Assembly: GCA_903813345.2 (NCBI GenBank)
Contig: CAIIXF020000008.1
Location: 19,638,822-19,702,821, forward strand
Length of the DNA: 64,000 nucleotides
Origin: Owenia fusiformis
Lineage: Eukaryota > Annelida > Polychaeta > Sabellida > Oweniidae
Reading direction: 5' to 3'
The notes under the pieces were generated by a model. The model searched no databases. It was not told where the DNA came from and worked only from the letters and a program-made list of their open reading frames with translations. Shown piece by piece: positions 9,868 through 21,879 of this stretch. Both the position numbers and the translations under genes were made by a program. Within the stretch, counting starts at the first letter, position 1. Each line of letters begins with the position of its first letter.

Positions 9868-12800
9868 TAGTGTGTGCCAAAACTCCAGAAAATCACAAAA
9901 ACCTATGTTGTGGTAGCTTACTATGAAGTGACCCATTATCATTATAGATTGGTCCATCAACTATTCATTTTTACTTGTCTGCACTCAAAAAGGTGACACG
10001 AAAGGGCTAAACGGCTTGCACCAAGGTTCAACCATCAAAAAGATGAGTTTGATAAAAAATTATTTTTTTCAAATAATAGCAATGGGTATACAATATAGGA
10101 GGCAAATTTGATATTGATAAGTATGATAGTCCATTTGCGTGTGGCCATTTTTATAAAAAACAATAATTGTGAAGAATTGTATATTTCTGACCTGAAAATA
10201 CCATCTTAATTGAAAAGTCATGGTTGTTAATGATAATATTCCTATTTCACCTATTCATTGTTTTCAAAATATTTTAATTACCATTATATTCATTTTTGGC
10301 AAAGTAAATAAATATAGGGCTCACACAAGGATCAACTTTATTTGCAATATTTTCATATTAAGTGATGTTTTGAAAAAATATAAGGTTAAACACAATTTTA
10401 TTTGTTAAATGTTTAACAAAATAAACAGAGTGTGTTTATTTCATTGTTTTGACTGAAAAATCGCAATTCATTGCTCTTCCTCTAAGAACGGCAGGGGATA
10501 TACAAGTACATAAACAGTCTTAAAAAACGTTGATCCTTGTGTAAGCCCTACACTTATTTACTTTACCAGAAACTGATATAATGGTTATTCGTCGGTATGA
10601 AAATCATTTCAAAGGTAAAATAGGAATAATGTCTTTGAACTTGGAATAAAAAGCATTATATGGTTAGAAATACCCAATTTTTACCATAATTGTTTTTAAT
10701 AATATAACCATACCCTCATGGACTATCTTTACATTTCAATAACCAATGTGCATTATATCTTGCATGTTTTACTGCAATTATTTGTAAAACTATTTTTAAA
10801 TCTTACATTTTTGACTGGAAAATGAAGAGACAATACTCAAATATACTCATATTATTGGTCACATTTGGTTATTTCACCCAAACAGATTCGAGATTTTTTA
10901 GTCCAGGCATATGAAGAAACTAGTGTGAATTAAATGGTCATATTATTTGTTGTTTGATTTAGCTAAATATAATATGTTGAACCTGCTTTGGCCATTAAAC
11001 TTTAAATTTGCTTTAAATTTAGATTTTGGAAAACACATCCGCTTACTGATCCAATTCAGAACTATTAAAGAAAGTAACTCTCGTGAAAAACTTAGTCATC
11101 GTGACTGTTTATTACTAATTGCAGTCATTAAACTAATGACCTCATATTTGGATATCCTCTCTTCTGATATGATTTTACAATTTACTTCAAATTGGCAAAG
11201 GACCAGGTATAGTATGGCAAGTGATATTTGATCGTCATATATTTTACCATGACTACTTTCTCAATATAAATATGACATTTCTCAAAAACACAATATGTTA
11301 TCTTTCAAGAAAATTCAATTCTCAATCATTATAAAAATATCATTCAAACAATCTAAAAAACTATGAATGGGGAACCCATCTCAACATTTTTTTGAAATTA
11401 TTTACTCAACAGAGGTTCTTCTTTTTTATTTGAATTGCATGAAAATATTATTCAACAAGTGGTCTAAAACTTTTTCATTAGTAGAATTGTAATGAAAGTG
11501 TAGTTTTGGAGATATGAATTTTCAATGACCAAAATTATGTTGAAAACGATGGATAGTCTGAGTTTTTCCAATGGTAAATAACATGGATTTTGTGGTTTTT
11601 AACTTTATCACATTTCAATACCCGTCCCCTTTTCAGAATTTGTTAATTCATTAGCGTAGAAGTACTTTTGATATATTCGAATTAAGAAAAAATACTTTAG
11701 AAAATAAGCCTAATATTTTTCAAAAAGTGACAAGGTGGGGATCTTATCAATAATATTTCAGATATATTTTCAAATATTTATATTTTCAATTGCAATTTAT
11801 TTATACATTCAAGCATTATGTTTACGAATGTTATTAATAACAGGTGGCACCACATTTGATGCTTATACCCGTACATATAGTAGTAAAATCATGTAGCGTA
11901 TCATTAAGTTCTCAAGGAATCAAACCAGAATGAAATCATAAAAAATAAGTTGAAAAATAAAGGTTGAGGGGGATTCATGATGTTTTTTCTTTTCAAGTGA
12001 AGAAGTTGGATGATATCATTTTTATCACAGGGACTTTACATAAGAAAAATCATATTGTTTTCACAAAAACACGTTCAGCCCCAAAACGCCAAATACTAAT
12101 TAGATATTGAGCTATGACCTTGAAATGATCTTGATCCATAAACACTGACTTATAGATCTCTTGTCACTTTATCATTGGTCATTAAATAGGACTGTAGCCC
12201 CACATTTGCCAACTACCTAGATATTGACCTTGAAATGACCTTGACACCAGGTCACCTAATCATTGGTCGCCAAAGGTCACAATTCTTCTCAATTGCCTTT
12301 AACTCCAAATTGCTAGATATTGACCTTGGAAGTCACCCTATCATGAGTCGCTAGGGGCCACAGCAGATACCAGAGGGCCTTAATACACCAAATACTTAGA
12401 TACTGATATTTGACATTGGAATAACCTTGACCTCAGGTTACACATTCATGATTCACAAATGGTAACCTTACCCTAAAAACGCCAAATACTTTGATATTGA
12501 TGACCTTGCAATCATCTTGACCTATAGACCTTGACCCTGACAACAGGTTGTCGGTTGTTAAGGGTCAGAATTGTTCTCAATTGCCTTAAAACACCAAATT
12601 GCTAGATATTGACTTTGAAATTACCTACACCAAAATGTCTTAAAATGCCAATTATCCTAGATATTGATATTTTAAACCTGAAATGACCCTGACTTTTGAC
12701 CTATGTTGAATACATATTTTATGAATAAAACATACGAAGTTGAAAACTGATTTTTTTAAAATGAAATTGCTGCTAATGCTTCAAAACTAAGGTGTCTTTA

Positions 12801-13985
12801 TTGCAAAAGTAATATTTAAATTGAATAAACCAAAAGAGATAGACTTAAATATCTAATTTTCCATCAGATTTAGTAAAATTACTACTCTTAAGTAAATGTT
12901 GCAATGAATGCTCACATATAATATCTTGTTGTATATCAATCTAGTGCAACTGCTACAGGTATCACTCTGACACGTATCTGTAAACAAATCAAACTTCTTT
13001 GATGTTGATGTAATGCAAATTGGTATCTTTTAATATGACGTCCGTAAGATAAACCATCAATACTTCTAGGATTGTCAAAACTTGCGAATAAAATCAATTC
13101 CCTCTCATCACTGTCACACCCATTACTACAAGATGATGTCTCTTAGATCACTGTCTGCAAGCTATAAACTAAGTGATGCACTAAATGCTCGTAATACTTT
13201 TTTATTCAAAATCAAAAGTCAATGATACTATTCCTATTTTACCTATTAAATGATTTTTATATATCCGAATAACCATTATATACGTTTTTGACAAAGTAAA
13301 TAATTGTAGGGCTCACACAAGGATCAGCTTTTTAAAGACTTTTTCGAAATGGTGTAGACTCTCCTGCTTGCGAAGCAAGGGCGATGAATTGAGATTTTTC
13401 AGTCGAAACAAGAAAACAAACATACAATTGTTTTTTCTTCAACAAATAAAAAATAAAATTGAGTTTACCTTTCAAAACATCACTTAATATGAAATTGCTA
13501 TGAACAAAGTTGATCCTTGTGTGAGCCCTATAATTATTTACTTTGTCAAAAACTAATGAAATGGTTATTGGTATATTTAAAAAACACGGACTATATAAAA
13601 TAGGAATAATATCCTTGACAACAGTAAATTTTTAATTGAAAACGCATTTTAAGGTCATAAATATCCATTTTTTACCATAATTGTTTTTCATAAAATTACT
13701 ACACTCGAATGGACTATCATTACACATCAATATCAAATTTGCATCTTATTTTATATACTTACAAGTATTATTTAAAAAAATGTATATTTTGCAAACTTAT
13801 CTTTTTGACGGTTGCACCTTGGTGCAAGCCGTTTAGCCCTTTCGTGTCACTATTTTGACTGCAGACAAGTAAAAATGAATAGATAATAGATCAATCTAAA
13901 ATGACTATGGGTCAATTCATAGTAAGCTACCACAACATAGGTTTAGCCTAACTAAGCCACTTAGAAAGCAATTTGGCACACACTA
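9868..13985. mobile_element. Large foldback transposon-like element with nested inverted repeats
   Basis: The left end (TAGTGTGTGCCAAA at 9868) and right end (TTTGGCACACACTA ending 13985) are complementary. The match continues for hundreds of bases with small differences, for example GACACGAAAGGGCTAAACGG near 10000 against its complement near 13830. Each arm is itself a hairpin: a module at about 10080-10340 is inverted at 10526-10770, and a related pair lies at about 13225-13330 and 13505-13760. The motif AGGGCTCACACAAGGATCA marks each module. The middle holds a degenerate satellite and no transposase. Target duplication is uncertain, at most TA or a few A/T bases. Confidence 0.75.
12060..12715. 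repeat. Degenerate satellite inside the foldback element
   Basis: Roughly 60-110 base units repeat phrases such as CCAAATACTTAGATATTGA, TGACCTTGAAATGACCTTGA and TCATTGGTCGCCAAAGGTCA. Sequence and spacing are diverged. No protein-coding signal. Confidence 0.6.
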
Positions 13986-14058
13986 AATGGCCTGTGATTA
14001 ATTTTCAAACTTCATGATCTTTTTATTGATTTTTTTCTTATGCCTACTTCGTTTTTTG

Positions 14059-16598
14059 TTACACATTTTTCTTTTTATTTCCTTTTCCTTTCTTTTTCTT
14101 CTGTTGTTTACTCGCCTTTTGACAGTTATTCTTCGTGCACAAAGTTGGCTTGCGCTCTTTGATAGATTCTTGCAGTACCTCTGCTTGTCCCACTGTGAAC
14201 TGCTCCATGCATTTGTCCTCAATGTAATTCATGTAATTTGTAACGGGGTCTATACCTTTGTATGGAAGCACTTTGGGGAGTGATTCCCCCGGTCCAGTAC
14301 ACGTATCACGACCGATATCGTCGCACCAGTAAGCAGATGTCAGCTCAGGGGGAGTATCTATTACACCGTCGTCCTCTTCTGGATTGAGGGCATTGTTACA
14401 CTTTCTGCTTCGAAAGGTGTGGTACAATCCAAGATAATGACCAATCTCATGGATCAGCGTGATGCCACGGTTCCAGGAAGGGAAACGATCACCACCTGGG
14501 AATGCCTCATGATGAATGAATAATCCATGGATGGAGGAATTTTCTGGACCTTCATGCGGGAAGGAGGACCAGCCGGCGGTGTCATGATAAGGGTCACAAG
14601 TAATTATATTGATATATTTTTCAGGTTCAACAATGTATTTAGCTTTAAGTTCCTTGTAGTAGTAATCACAATAGAAAAACATCTTCATATCATCGGTTCT
14701 TGTGACTTCATCTAACACGAATCGTATCCCTGTATCGGGACCAACAACTTTACCAAGCACACCTTCGTATGCTCTGTTCAATCGATTGATGGTTTTTCTT
14801 ATTTTGGATGCATCTATCCAACCACCAAATCTAGAGTATATAACATGAAGTTTTACAGGAATTTTCACATAAAAGTTTGGATCAACTGCTGGCTTCAGAT
14901 CATCTTCGTCTTCGGGAAATATTGACCGTTTACTGACCCTTTTCGTGTTCTTCTTGTTGTTGCCTTTGCGATTGTTCTGTCTCAGCTTTCGACGCTCGTT
15001 CTTTTTACTGATGCGATCTGGTAACATCACTTCTCCTTTATTGTATTTTATTGCGCACCGACCACCTCCTATAATAACCAATTTTTGAAGTTAACGATAA
15101 GAAAGCACAATTCTACACGTTTACATTCACGTGCACGTTTACTTTAAACGTGAAGCTTAACCTCTCTGTTAACGACTCAATTTGTCAAAGGTGAAATAAA
15201 TGTTAATGCTTCAATGGATCTTAATCAAATATATGTCATATTATTTCCGACATCCATCATGTACTGTTTTATTAGCTTGATGGTTGAACGACGTGATTTC
15301 GTTGCATTCTAATCATGAATGAAAACTAACTTTATTCAATTATTGAATATCGCTGTGTACCTGTCCCACGTTATACAAGAGGATGATATTGCCGTGGGAG
15401 ATTTCGGTAAGACATTTTAAAATATTATGAAAATATTTACAAATTACTCAAACATGCTCCTCTGGAAATCGAACACGGTTCATTGATTGCGGTCCAAAGC
15501 TCCTCCACCTAGGGTCATTATAAATGTACTATATTTGTACTTCAAATGAAGTATCTTGAATAATTTGTACCAGGTATTTCTAATTTTTCATGACGTATTT
15601 TACAAAATAATTGCAATGGTAGTGGCAAATGGTAAATGGGTATAATTTCATGCATTTAAAACTCTGTTAAACGCCACTGAATCTAATCGAAAATACCATG
15701 TATATTATATACTATATGTATTAATACCACACGCGGTCAACAGGCACATTGTACTAATTGTCATGAATAAAATGCCAATGACACTTTTTAAACTTTACAA
15801 TTGATTTATTATCCGATATAAAATACCAATGAAATTACTCGAAGATATAGTTTAATCTCTTTTACATTTGAATCAATTAGATGACATTTCTCTGGAAATT
15901 ATCAGCATAATAGAACTTTAATATTTGTGTAAGAAATTGTAAAACACGGCAATTTGAATTGGTGAACGCACTTTATTCATATGAACCAATTAATAATAGA
16001 TTACAGTCGAATCAGATTACTCTTATAATAAAAAAAATTAGTGAGAATTAATAACAAAATATCAATAATCGTAATTGTGTTATATTGGTCTTACACGTTA
16101 AACATTATTTATTTTAGAGACAGATTTACACTAAACTTCAAACTTGATTATGCGTTATATTGGATATCATTATCTTTCTATACGTACATACTGTAATTAA
16201 GATTCATGCTGTTTGATTACCTGGCTGAGGAAGTCCAGTCAAAATAATTTTTTAAAGGTTTCTTAAGGTTTACCTGTTTCGTAAAGGATGTCATCCAAGA
16301 TAGGTCCTTGATCCGACTCTAAACTTGGGTCAAACATTTTCTTCCTCGCGTCAACCTCTCCACCAGGTCTTGCCATTTTCGGTTTGCGTAGCGTCTTTGG
16401 CATTCTACGACGCATTGCCTGTTGCTTCTTCAGCATAAGCTTATCAGTCAACTCGTCCACTTGGCCTTCATACGGTGGAATGTCGTCATCGTCCCCATCC
16501 CTGGGGATATTCCATTTATAATCCAGACGGTTATATTTTGCCGAAACACATATGAGACTGACGAGATAGAATACCACTAAGACTGGAGTACGAAACAT
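14059..16598 (-). CDS. Secreted M43 (pappalysin-like) zinc metalloprotease, copy A
   Basis: Two exons, 16274-16598 and 14059-15068 (phase 1 junction), encode about 444 residues. Layout: signal peptide (MFRTPVLVVFYLVSLICVSA); acidic then basic prosegment ending in dibasic sites (KRVSKR); catalytic domain from about residue 170; Lys-rich tail. Zinc motif HEIGHYLGLYH lies near residue 310, followed by DGVIDTPPE, then the Met-turn NYMNYIEDKCMEQFTVGQ; this order is diagnostic of MEROPS M43. A GGGRC cysteine at the exon junction could act as a cysteine switch (inference). Copy A differs from B-D just before the zinc helix (FIHHEAFPGGDRFPSWNRG) and after it (FRSRKCNNALNPEED), so its specificity may differ. 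A 5' exon at 16733-16762 with a consensus donor joins an acceptor at 16608-16609 and would add 13 in-frame residues (start MKHCLYPARQ); otherwise translation starts at the MFR codon. AATAAA lies about 40 bases past the stop. The substrate is unknown. Confidence 0.9.
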
Positions 16599-16769
16599 GA
16601 TTTCAAACTGACACATACAGCATTATTATTTATGTCAGAGCTGGTTCTGGACAGTATTTCCAATATGTTAACATTCGTATTTAAATTGATCAAATAAAAC
16701 GTCATTCTTTGTTCGACCAAATGATAACTTACTTGACGTGCAGGATAAAGACAATGTTTCATGATATGC

Positions 16770-17765
16770 CATAGAACCGTGGCTCAAATATCCATCGTAA
16801 TTTATTTATATTGTTTTTGAAAAATGTAAAAGCTATACAAGTAGGTCAAATTCAACGATGTACTGTATTATGTGTTTTAAACGACTGAAATAAAACAAAA
16901 ATTAGTATTCACAGGATTCGGACTGTAACAATTTAAGCACAAAATGTCACCAACTGCACTGTCATTTTGTTACAGACGCCGTAACATGCCGAACGCCGAA
17001 CACCAACCGCCGTCCACAAAAAAGTTGGAGACTACAACATGCAAAAATCAGCATTTTCTGATAAGGCCAATACCACTGTAAGTGCTGCAAATTATCTTTT
17101 TAATTACAGTCTCACACACACACCCCTATAACTATGAGGGAAATGTTGAGACATGCATTATTGGGAAGTATTCGAACATAGTTGAAGATTGTCAATATTA
17201 CATACATCTTCCAAATATTGTGTAGCCTACTGACTATGATTATATCCCAGTTTGACAGTGGCACAATTTGTCACATATGAAACAATATTTTCTGCCTCAT
17301 TAATAGTATCAATATCAGCAGCGCTTAAATTTAAAAAACTATTAAACTGCCTTACATTGATTTTTGCAGCGGTCACTTATCAAATCAGATTTAATGATTT
17401 TCCAACTTGGTTGGCCAAATGAGGACAGAGATTGAAAAAGATTTGGTTTTTAATGACGATGGCATTGACATTCACCCGATAAATCGAGGATATGATATTA
17501 AACTTTGTTTTTGTGTTGCATAGCAGTCGATATTTGACATTCAGACATAAACATTATTAAAATCATAATTCTCCCTGAGGACATTCATCCAAACCACTGC
17601 TCAATATAGCTGGCTATTTAAGAAATTGGAAATTGAGGGTAACATTCGATTTTTTATTTTTTTACCATAAATGACATGATCATAAGTTTAAAAAACACGA
17701 ACTGCATCAACCGTTTATAAGGCAAGCTAGCCAAGTAATGAATGGTCTACATGAGATTCACAAAT
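16770..17765. other. Spacer between M43 copies A and B
   Basis: No gene. It is collinear with the spacers right of copies B and C, so it belongs to the tandem unit. It holds the promoter of copy A and the 3' flank of copy B, a short GCCGAACGCC repeat near 16975-17030, and a CA-rich tract near 17107. No core promoter motif stands out. Confidence 0.7.
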
Positions 17766-20290
17766 TTATTCTTTATTATTTTTCTTTCTTTTTCTTTTTC
17801 CTTTCTTTTTTGTCGCTTTTTGACAGTTATTTTTCTTACACAAAGTTGGCTTGTGCTCTTTGATAGACTCTTGCAGTACCTCTGCTTGTCCCACTGTGAA
17901 CTGCTCCATGCATTTGTCTTCCATGTAATTCATGAAATTTGTCACAGGGTCTATACCTTTGTATGGAAGCACTGTGGGGAGTGATTCCCCCGGTCCTGTA
18001 CACGTGTCGCGGCCAATATCATCGCACCAGAGTGCCATCATTGCCTCGGGTGGGGTATCTATAACGCCATCGTCCTCTTCGGGATGACTGGCATTGTGGC
18101 ATTTTTCATTATGAAAGGTATGGTATAGACCTAAGTAATGGCCCATCTCGTGGATCAGCGTCATGCCACGGTTCCAGCGGGGAAAGCGAATACTACCGAA
18201 AAGCGCCTCGTGGTGTAAAAATATTCCATGAATTGAAGAATTTTCTGGACCTTCATGCGGGAAGGAGGACCAGCCGGCGGTGTCATGATAAGGGTCACAA
18301 GTAATAATATTGATATATTTTTCAGGTTCAACAATGTATTTAGCTTTAAGTTCCTTGTAGTAGTAATCACAATAGAAAAACATCTTCATATCATCGGTTC
18401 TTGTGACTTCATCTAACACGAATCTTATCCCTGTATCGGGACCAACAACTTTACCAAGCACACCTTCGTATGCTCTGTTCAATCGATTGATGGTTTTTCT
18501 TATTTTGGATGCATCTATCCAACCACCGAATCTAGAGTATATAACATGGAGTTTTACAGGAATTTTCACATAAAAGTTTGGATCAACTGCTGGCTTCAGA
18601 TCATCTTCGTCTTCGGGAAATATTGACCGTTTACTGACCCTTTTCGTGTTCTTCTTGTTGTTGCCTTTGCGATTGTTCTGTCTCAGCTTTCGACGCTCGT
18701 TCTTTTTACTGATGCGATCTGGTAACATTACTTCTCCTTTATTGTATTTTATTGCGCACCGACCACCTCCTATAATAACCAAGTTTAGAAATTAACGATA
18801 AGAAAGCACAATTCTACACGTTCGCATTCACGTGCACGTTTACTTTAAACGTGAAGCTTAACCTCCCTGTTAACGACGCAATTTGTCAAAGGTGAAATAA
18901 ATGTTAATGCTTCAATGGATCTTAATCAAATATATGTCATATAATTTCCGACATCCATCATGTACTGTTTTATTAGCTTGATAGTTGAACGACGTGATTT
19001 CGTTGCATTCTAATCATGAATGAAAACTAACTTAATTCAATTATTGAATATCGCTGTGTGCCTGTCCCACGTTATACAAGAGGATGATATTGCCATGGGA
19101 GATTTCGGTAAGACATTTTAAAATATTATGAAAATATTTACAAATTACTCAAACATGCTTCACTGGAAATCGAACACGGTTCATTGATTGCGGTCCAAAG
19201 CTCCTCCACCTAGGGTCATTATAAATGTACTATATTTGTACTTCAAATGAAGTATCTTGAATAATTTGTACCAGGTATTTCTAATTTTTCATGACGTATT
19301 TTACAAAATAATTGTAATGCTAGTGCAAATGGTAAATGGGTATAATTTCATGCAATTAAAACTCTGTTAACTGAATATAATCGAAAATACCCTGTATATT
19401 ATATACTACGTGCGGTATACGTCTATAGTAAACAGGCATTGTACTAATTGTCATGACTAGAATGCCAATGACACTTTTTAAACTTTACAATTGATTTATT
19501 ATCCGATGTAAAATACAAATGAAATTACTGAAGATAGTTAAATCTCTTTTACATTTGAATCAATTAGTTGACCTTTCTCTGGAAATTATCAACATAATAG
19601 AACTTTAATATCTGTGTAAGAAATTGTAAAAAACGGCAATTTGAATTGGTGAACGCACTTTATTCATATGAACCAATTAATAATAGATTACAGTCGAATC
19701 AGATTACTCTTATAATAAAAAAAATCAGTGAGAATTAATAACAAAATATCAATAATCGTAGTGTTATATTGGTCTTACATGTTAAACATTATTTATTTTG
19801 GAGACAGATTTACACTAAACTTCAAACTTGATTATGCGTTATATCGGATATCATTATCTTTCTAACGGTGGAACATACGTACATAATTAAGATTCATGCT
19901 GTTTGATTACCTGGTTGAGGAAGTCCAAAGTTAAAATAATGTTTTAAAGGTTTCTTAAGGTTTACCTGTTTCGTAAAGGATGTCATCCAAGATAGGTCCT
20001 TGATCCGACTCTAAACTTGGGTCAAACATTTTCTTCCTCGCGTCAACCTCTCCACCAGGTCTTACCATTTTCGGTTTGCGTAGCGTCTTTGGCATTCTCC
20101 GACGCATTGTCTGTTGCTTCTTCAGCATAAGCTTATCCGTTAACTCGTCCACTTGACCTTCATAAGGTGGAATGTCCTCATCGTCCCCATCCCTGGGGAT
20201 ATTCCATTTGTAATCCTCACGGTTATCTTTTGCCGAAACACATATGAGACTGACGAGATAGAATACCACTAAGACTGGAGTACGAAACAT
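17766..20290 (-). CDS. Secreted M43 (pappalysin-like) zinc metalloprotease, copy B
   Basis: Exons 19966-20290 and 17766-18769 encode 442 residues. The secretion signal, prosegment and dibasic region match copy A almost exactly. The catalytic half carries the version shared with C and D: LHHEALFGSIRFPRWNRG, HEMGHYLGLYH, FHNEKCHNASHPEED, NFMNYMEDKCMEQF. The alternative 5' exon lies at 20425-20454, again with GTAAGT. I take the MFR start because the ATG at 20308 falls before the conserved acceptor and would be intronic in the longer transcript. The stop codon lies inside AATAAA, so the poly(A) signal probably overlaps the end of the reading frame. Expected role as for copy A: secreted endopeptidase, substrate unknown. 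Confidence 0.9.
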
Positions 20291-20459
20291 GATTTCATAC
20301 TGACACATCGAGCATTATTATTTATGTCAGAGCTGCTTCTGGACAGTATTTCCAATATGTTAACATTCGTATTTAAATTGATCAAATAAAACGTCATTCT
20401 TTGTTCGACCAAATGATAACTTACTTGACGTGCAGGATAAAGACAATGTTTCATGATAT

Positions 20460-21879
20460 ACCATAGAACCGTGGCTCAAATATCCATCGTAATTTATCTA
20501 TATTGTTTTTGAAAAATGTAAAAGCTAGACAAATAGGTCAAATTCAACGATGTACTGTATTATGTGTTTTAAACGACTGAAATAAAACAAAAATTAGTAT
20601 TCACAGGATTCGGACTGTGTAACAATTTAAGCACAAAATGTCACCAACTGCACTGTCATTTTGTTACAGACGCCGTAACATGCCGAACGCCGAACACCAA
20701 CTGCCGTCCACAAAAAAGTTGGAGACTACAACATGCAAAAATCAGCATTTTCTGATAAGGCCAATACCACTGTAAGTGCTGCAAATTATCTTTTTAATTA
20801 CATGTACAGTCTCACACACACACCCCTATAACTATGAGGGAAATGTTGAGACATGCATTATTGGGAATTATTATATCACTATCTAGCTAGCGACAGTATG
20901 ATTGGTCAAAACCGGGTCACATGTCGTGGGATATCTGGCGATATTCAATGGCAATGCTAATCTAGCGATATCCCCACTCCTGGGAATTTTCAAAGAATTT
21001 GTTTTCGTTCAGTGTAAATAATTTAGTTCAGTGTAAGTCAAAATGGCAGACGAACCGAGTAGATTCAATGTATTTCAATGTTAACCTATTACTTAATAAT
21101 ATTAGGGATGTTTAGCTAGACAGTGATATAATAAAACAAATATTTCACTCTATTTTCGGTGAATACCTAGTAGCACTTTCACAAGGTGATATTCCACTTG
21201 CCCTTCGGGCTTCGTGGAAGATGTGAAAGATGTACAGGTATTCACCTCAATAGAGTGAAATATTTGTTCAGTATTCGAACATAGTTAAAGATTGTCAATA
21301 TTACATACATCTTCCAAATATTGTGTAGCCTACTGACTATGATTATATCCCATTTTGACAGTGGCACAATTTGTCACATATGAAACTGAATATTTTCTGC
21401 CTCATTAATAGTATCAGTATCAGCAGCGCTTACATTTAAAAAAAACTATTACTGCCTCTCATTGATTTTTGCTGCGGTCACTTATCAAATAACCATATTT
21501 AATGATTTTCCAACTTGGTTGGCTAAATGAGGACAGAGATTAAAAAAGATTTGGTTTTTAATTACGATGGCATTGACATTCACCCGATAAATCGAGATAT
21601 TGGATATTATATTAAACTTTGTTTTTGTGTTGCATAGCAGGCAATATTTGACATTCAGACATAAACATTATTAAAATCATAATCCTCCCTGAGGACATTC
21701 ATCCAAACCACTGCTCAATATAGCTGACTATTTAAGAAATTGCAAATTGAGGGTAACATTCGATTTTTTATTTTTTTACCATAAATGACATGATCATAAG
21801 TTAATAAAACACGAACTGCATCAACCGTTTGTAAGGCAAGCTAGCCAAGTAATAAATGGTCTACATGAGATTCACAAAT
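20460..21879. other. Spacer between M43 copies B and C
   Basis: Same spacer as right of copies A and C, interrupted by the 403-base insertion at 20867-21269. No coding exon is seen. The flank right of the insertion matches the other units from GTATTCGAACATAG onward. Confidence 0.7.
20867..21269. mobile_element. 403 bp hairpin insertion in the B-C spacer
   Basis: The other units read TTGGGAAGTATTCG here; this one has 403 extra bases between TTGGGA and AGTATTCG. Inside, TTATATCACTATCTAGCTAG (from 20870) pairs with the complement near 21113-21132. A second hairpin pairs AACAAATATTTCACTCTAT (near 21137) with ATAGAGTGAAATATTTGTT (near 21251). No clear target-site duplication. It resembles a compound MITE. 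Confidence 0.7.

Noticed and set aside
14014-14283. Plus-strand frames opposite the M43 3' ends (also near 17742, 21856, 25556)
   Set aside because: Antisense shadows of the protease C-termini, repeated only because the genes are repeated.
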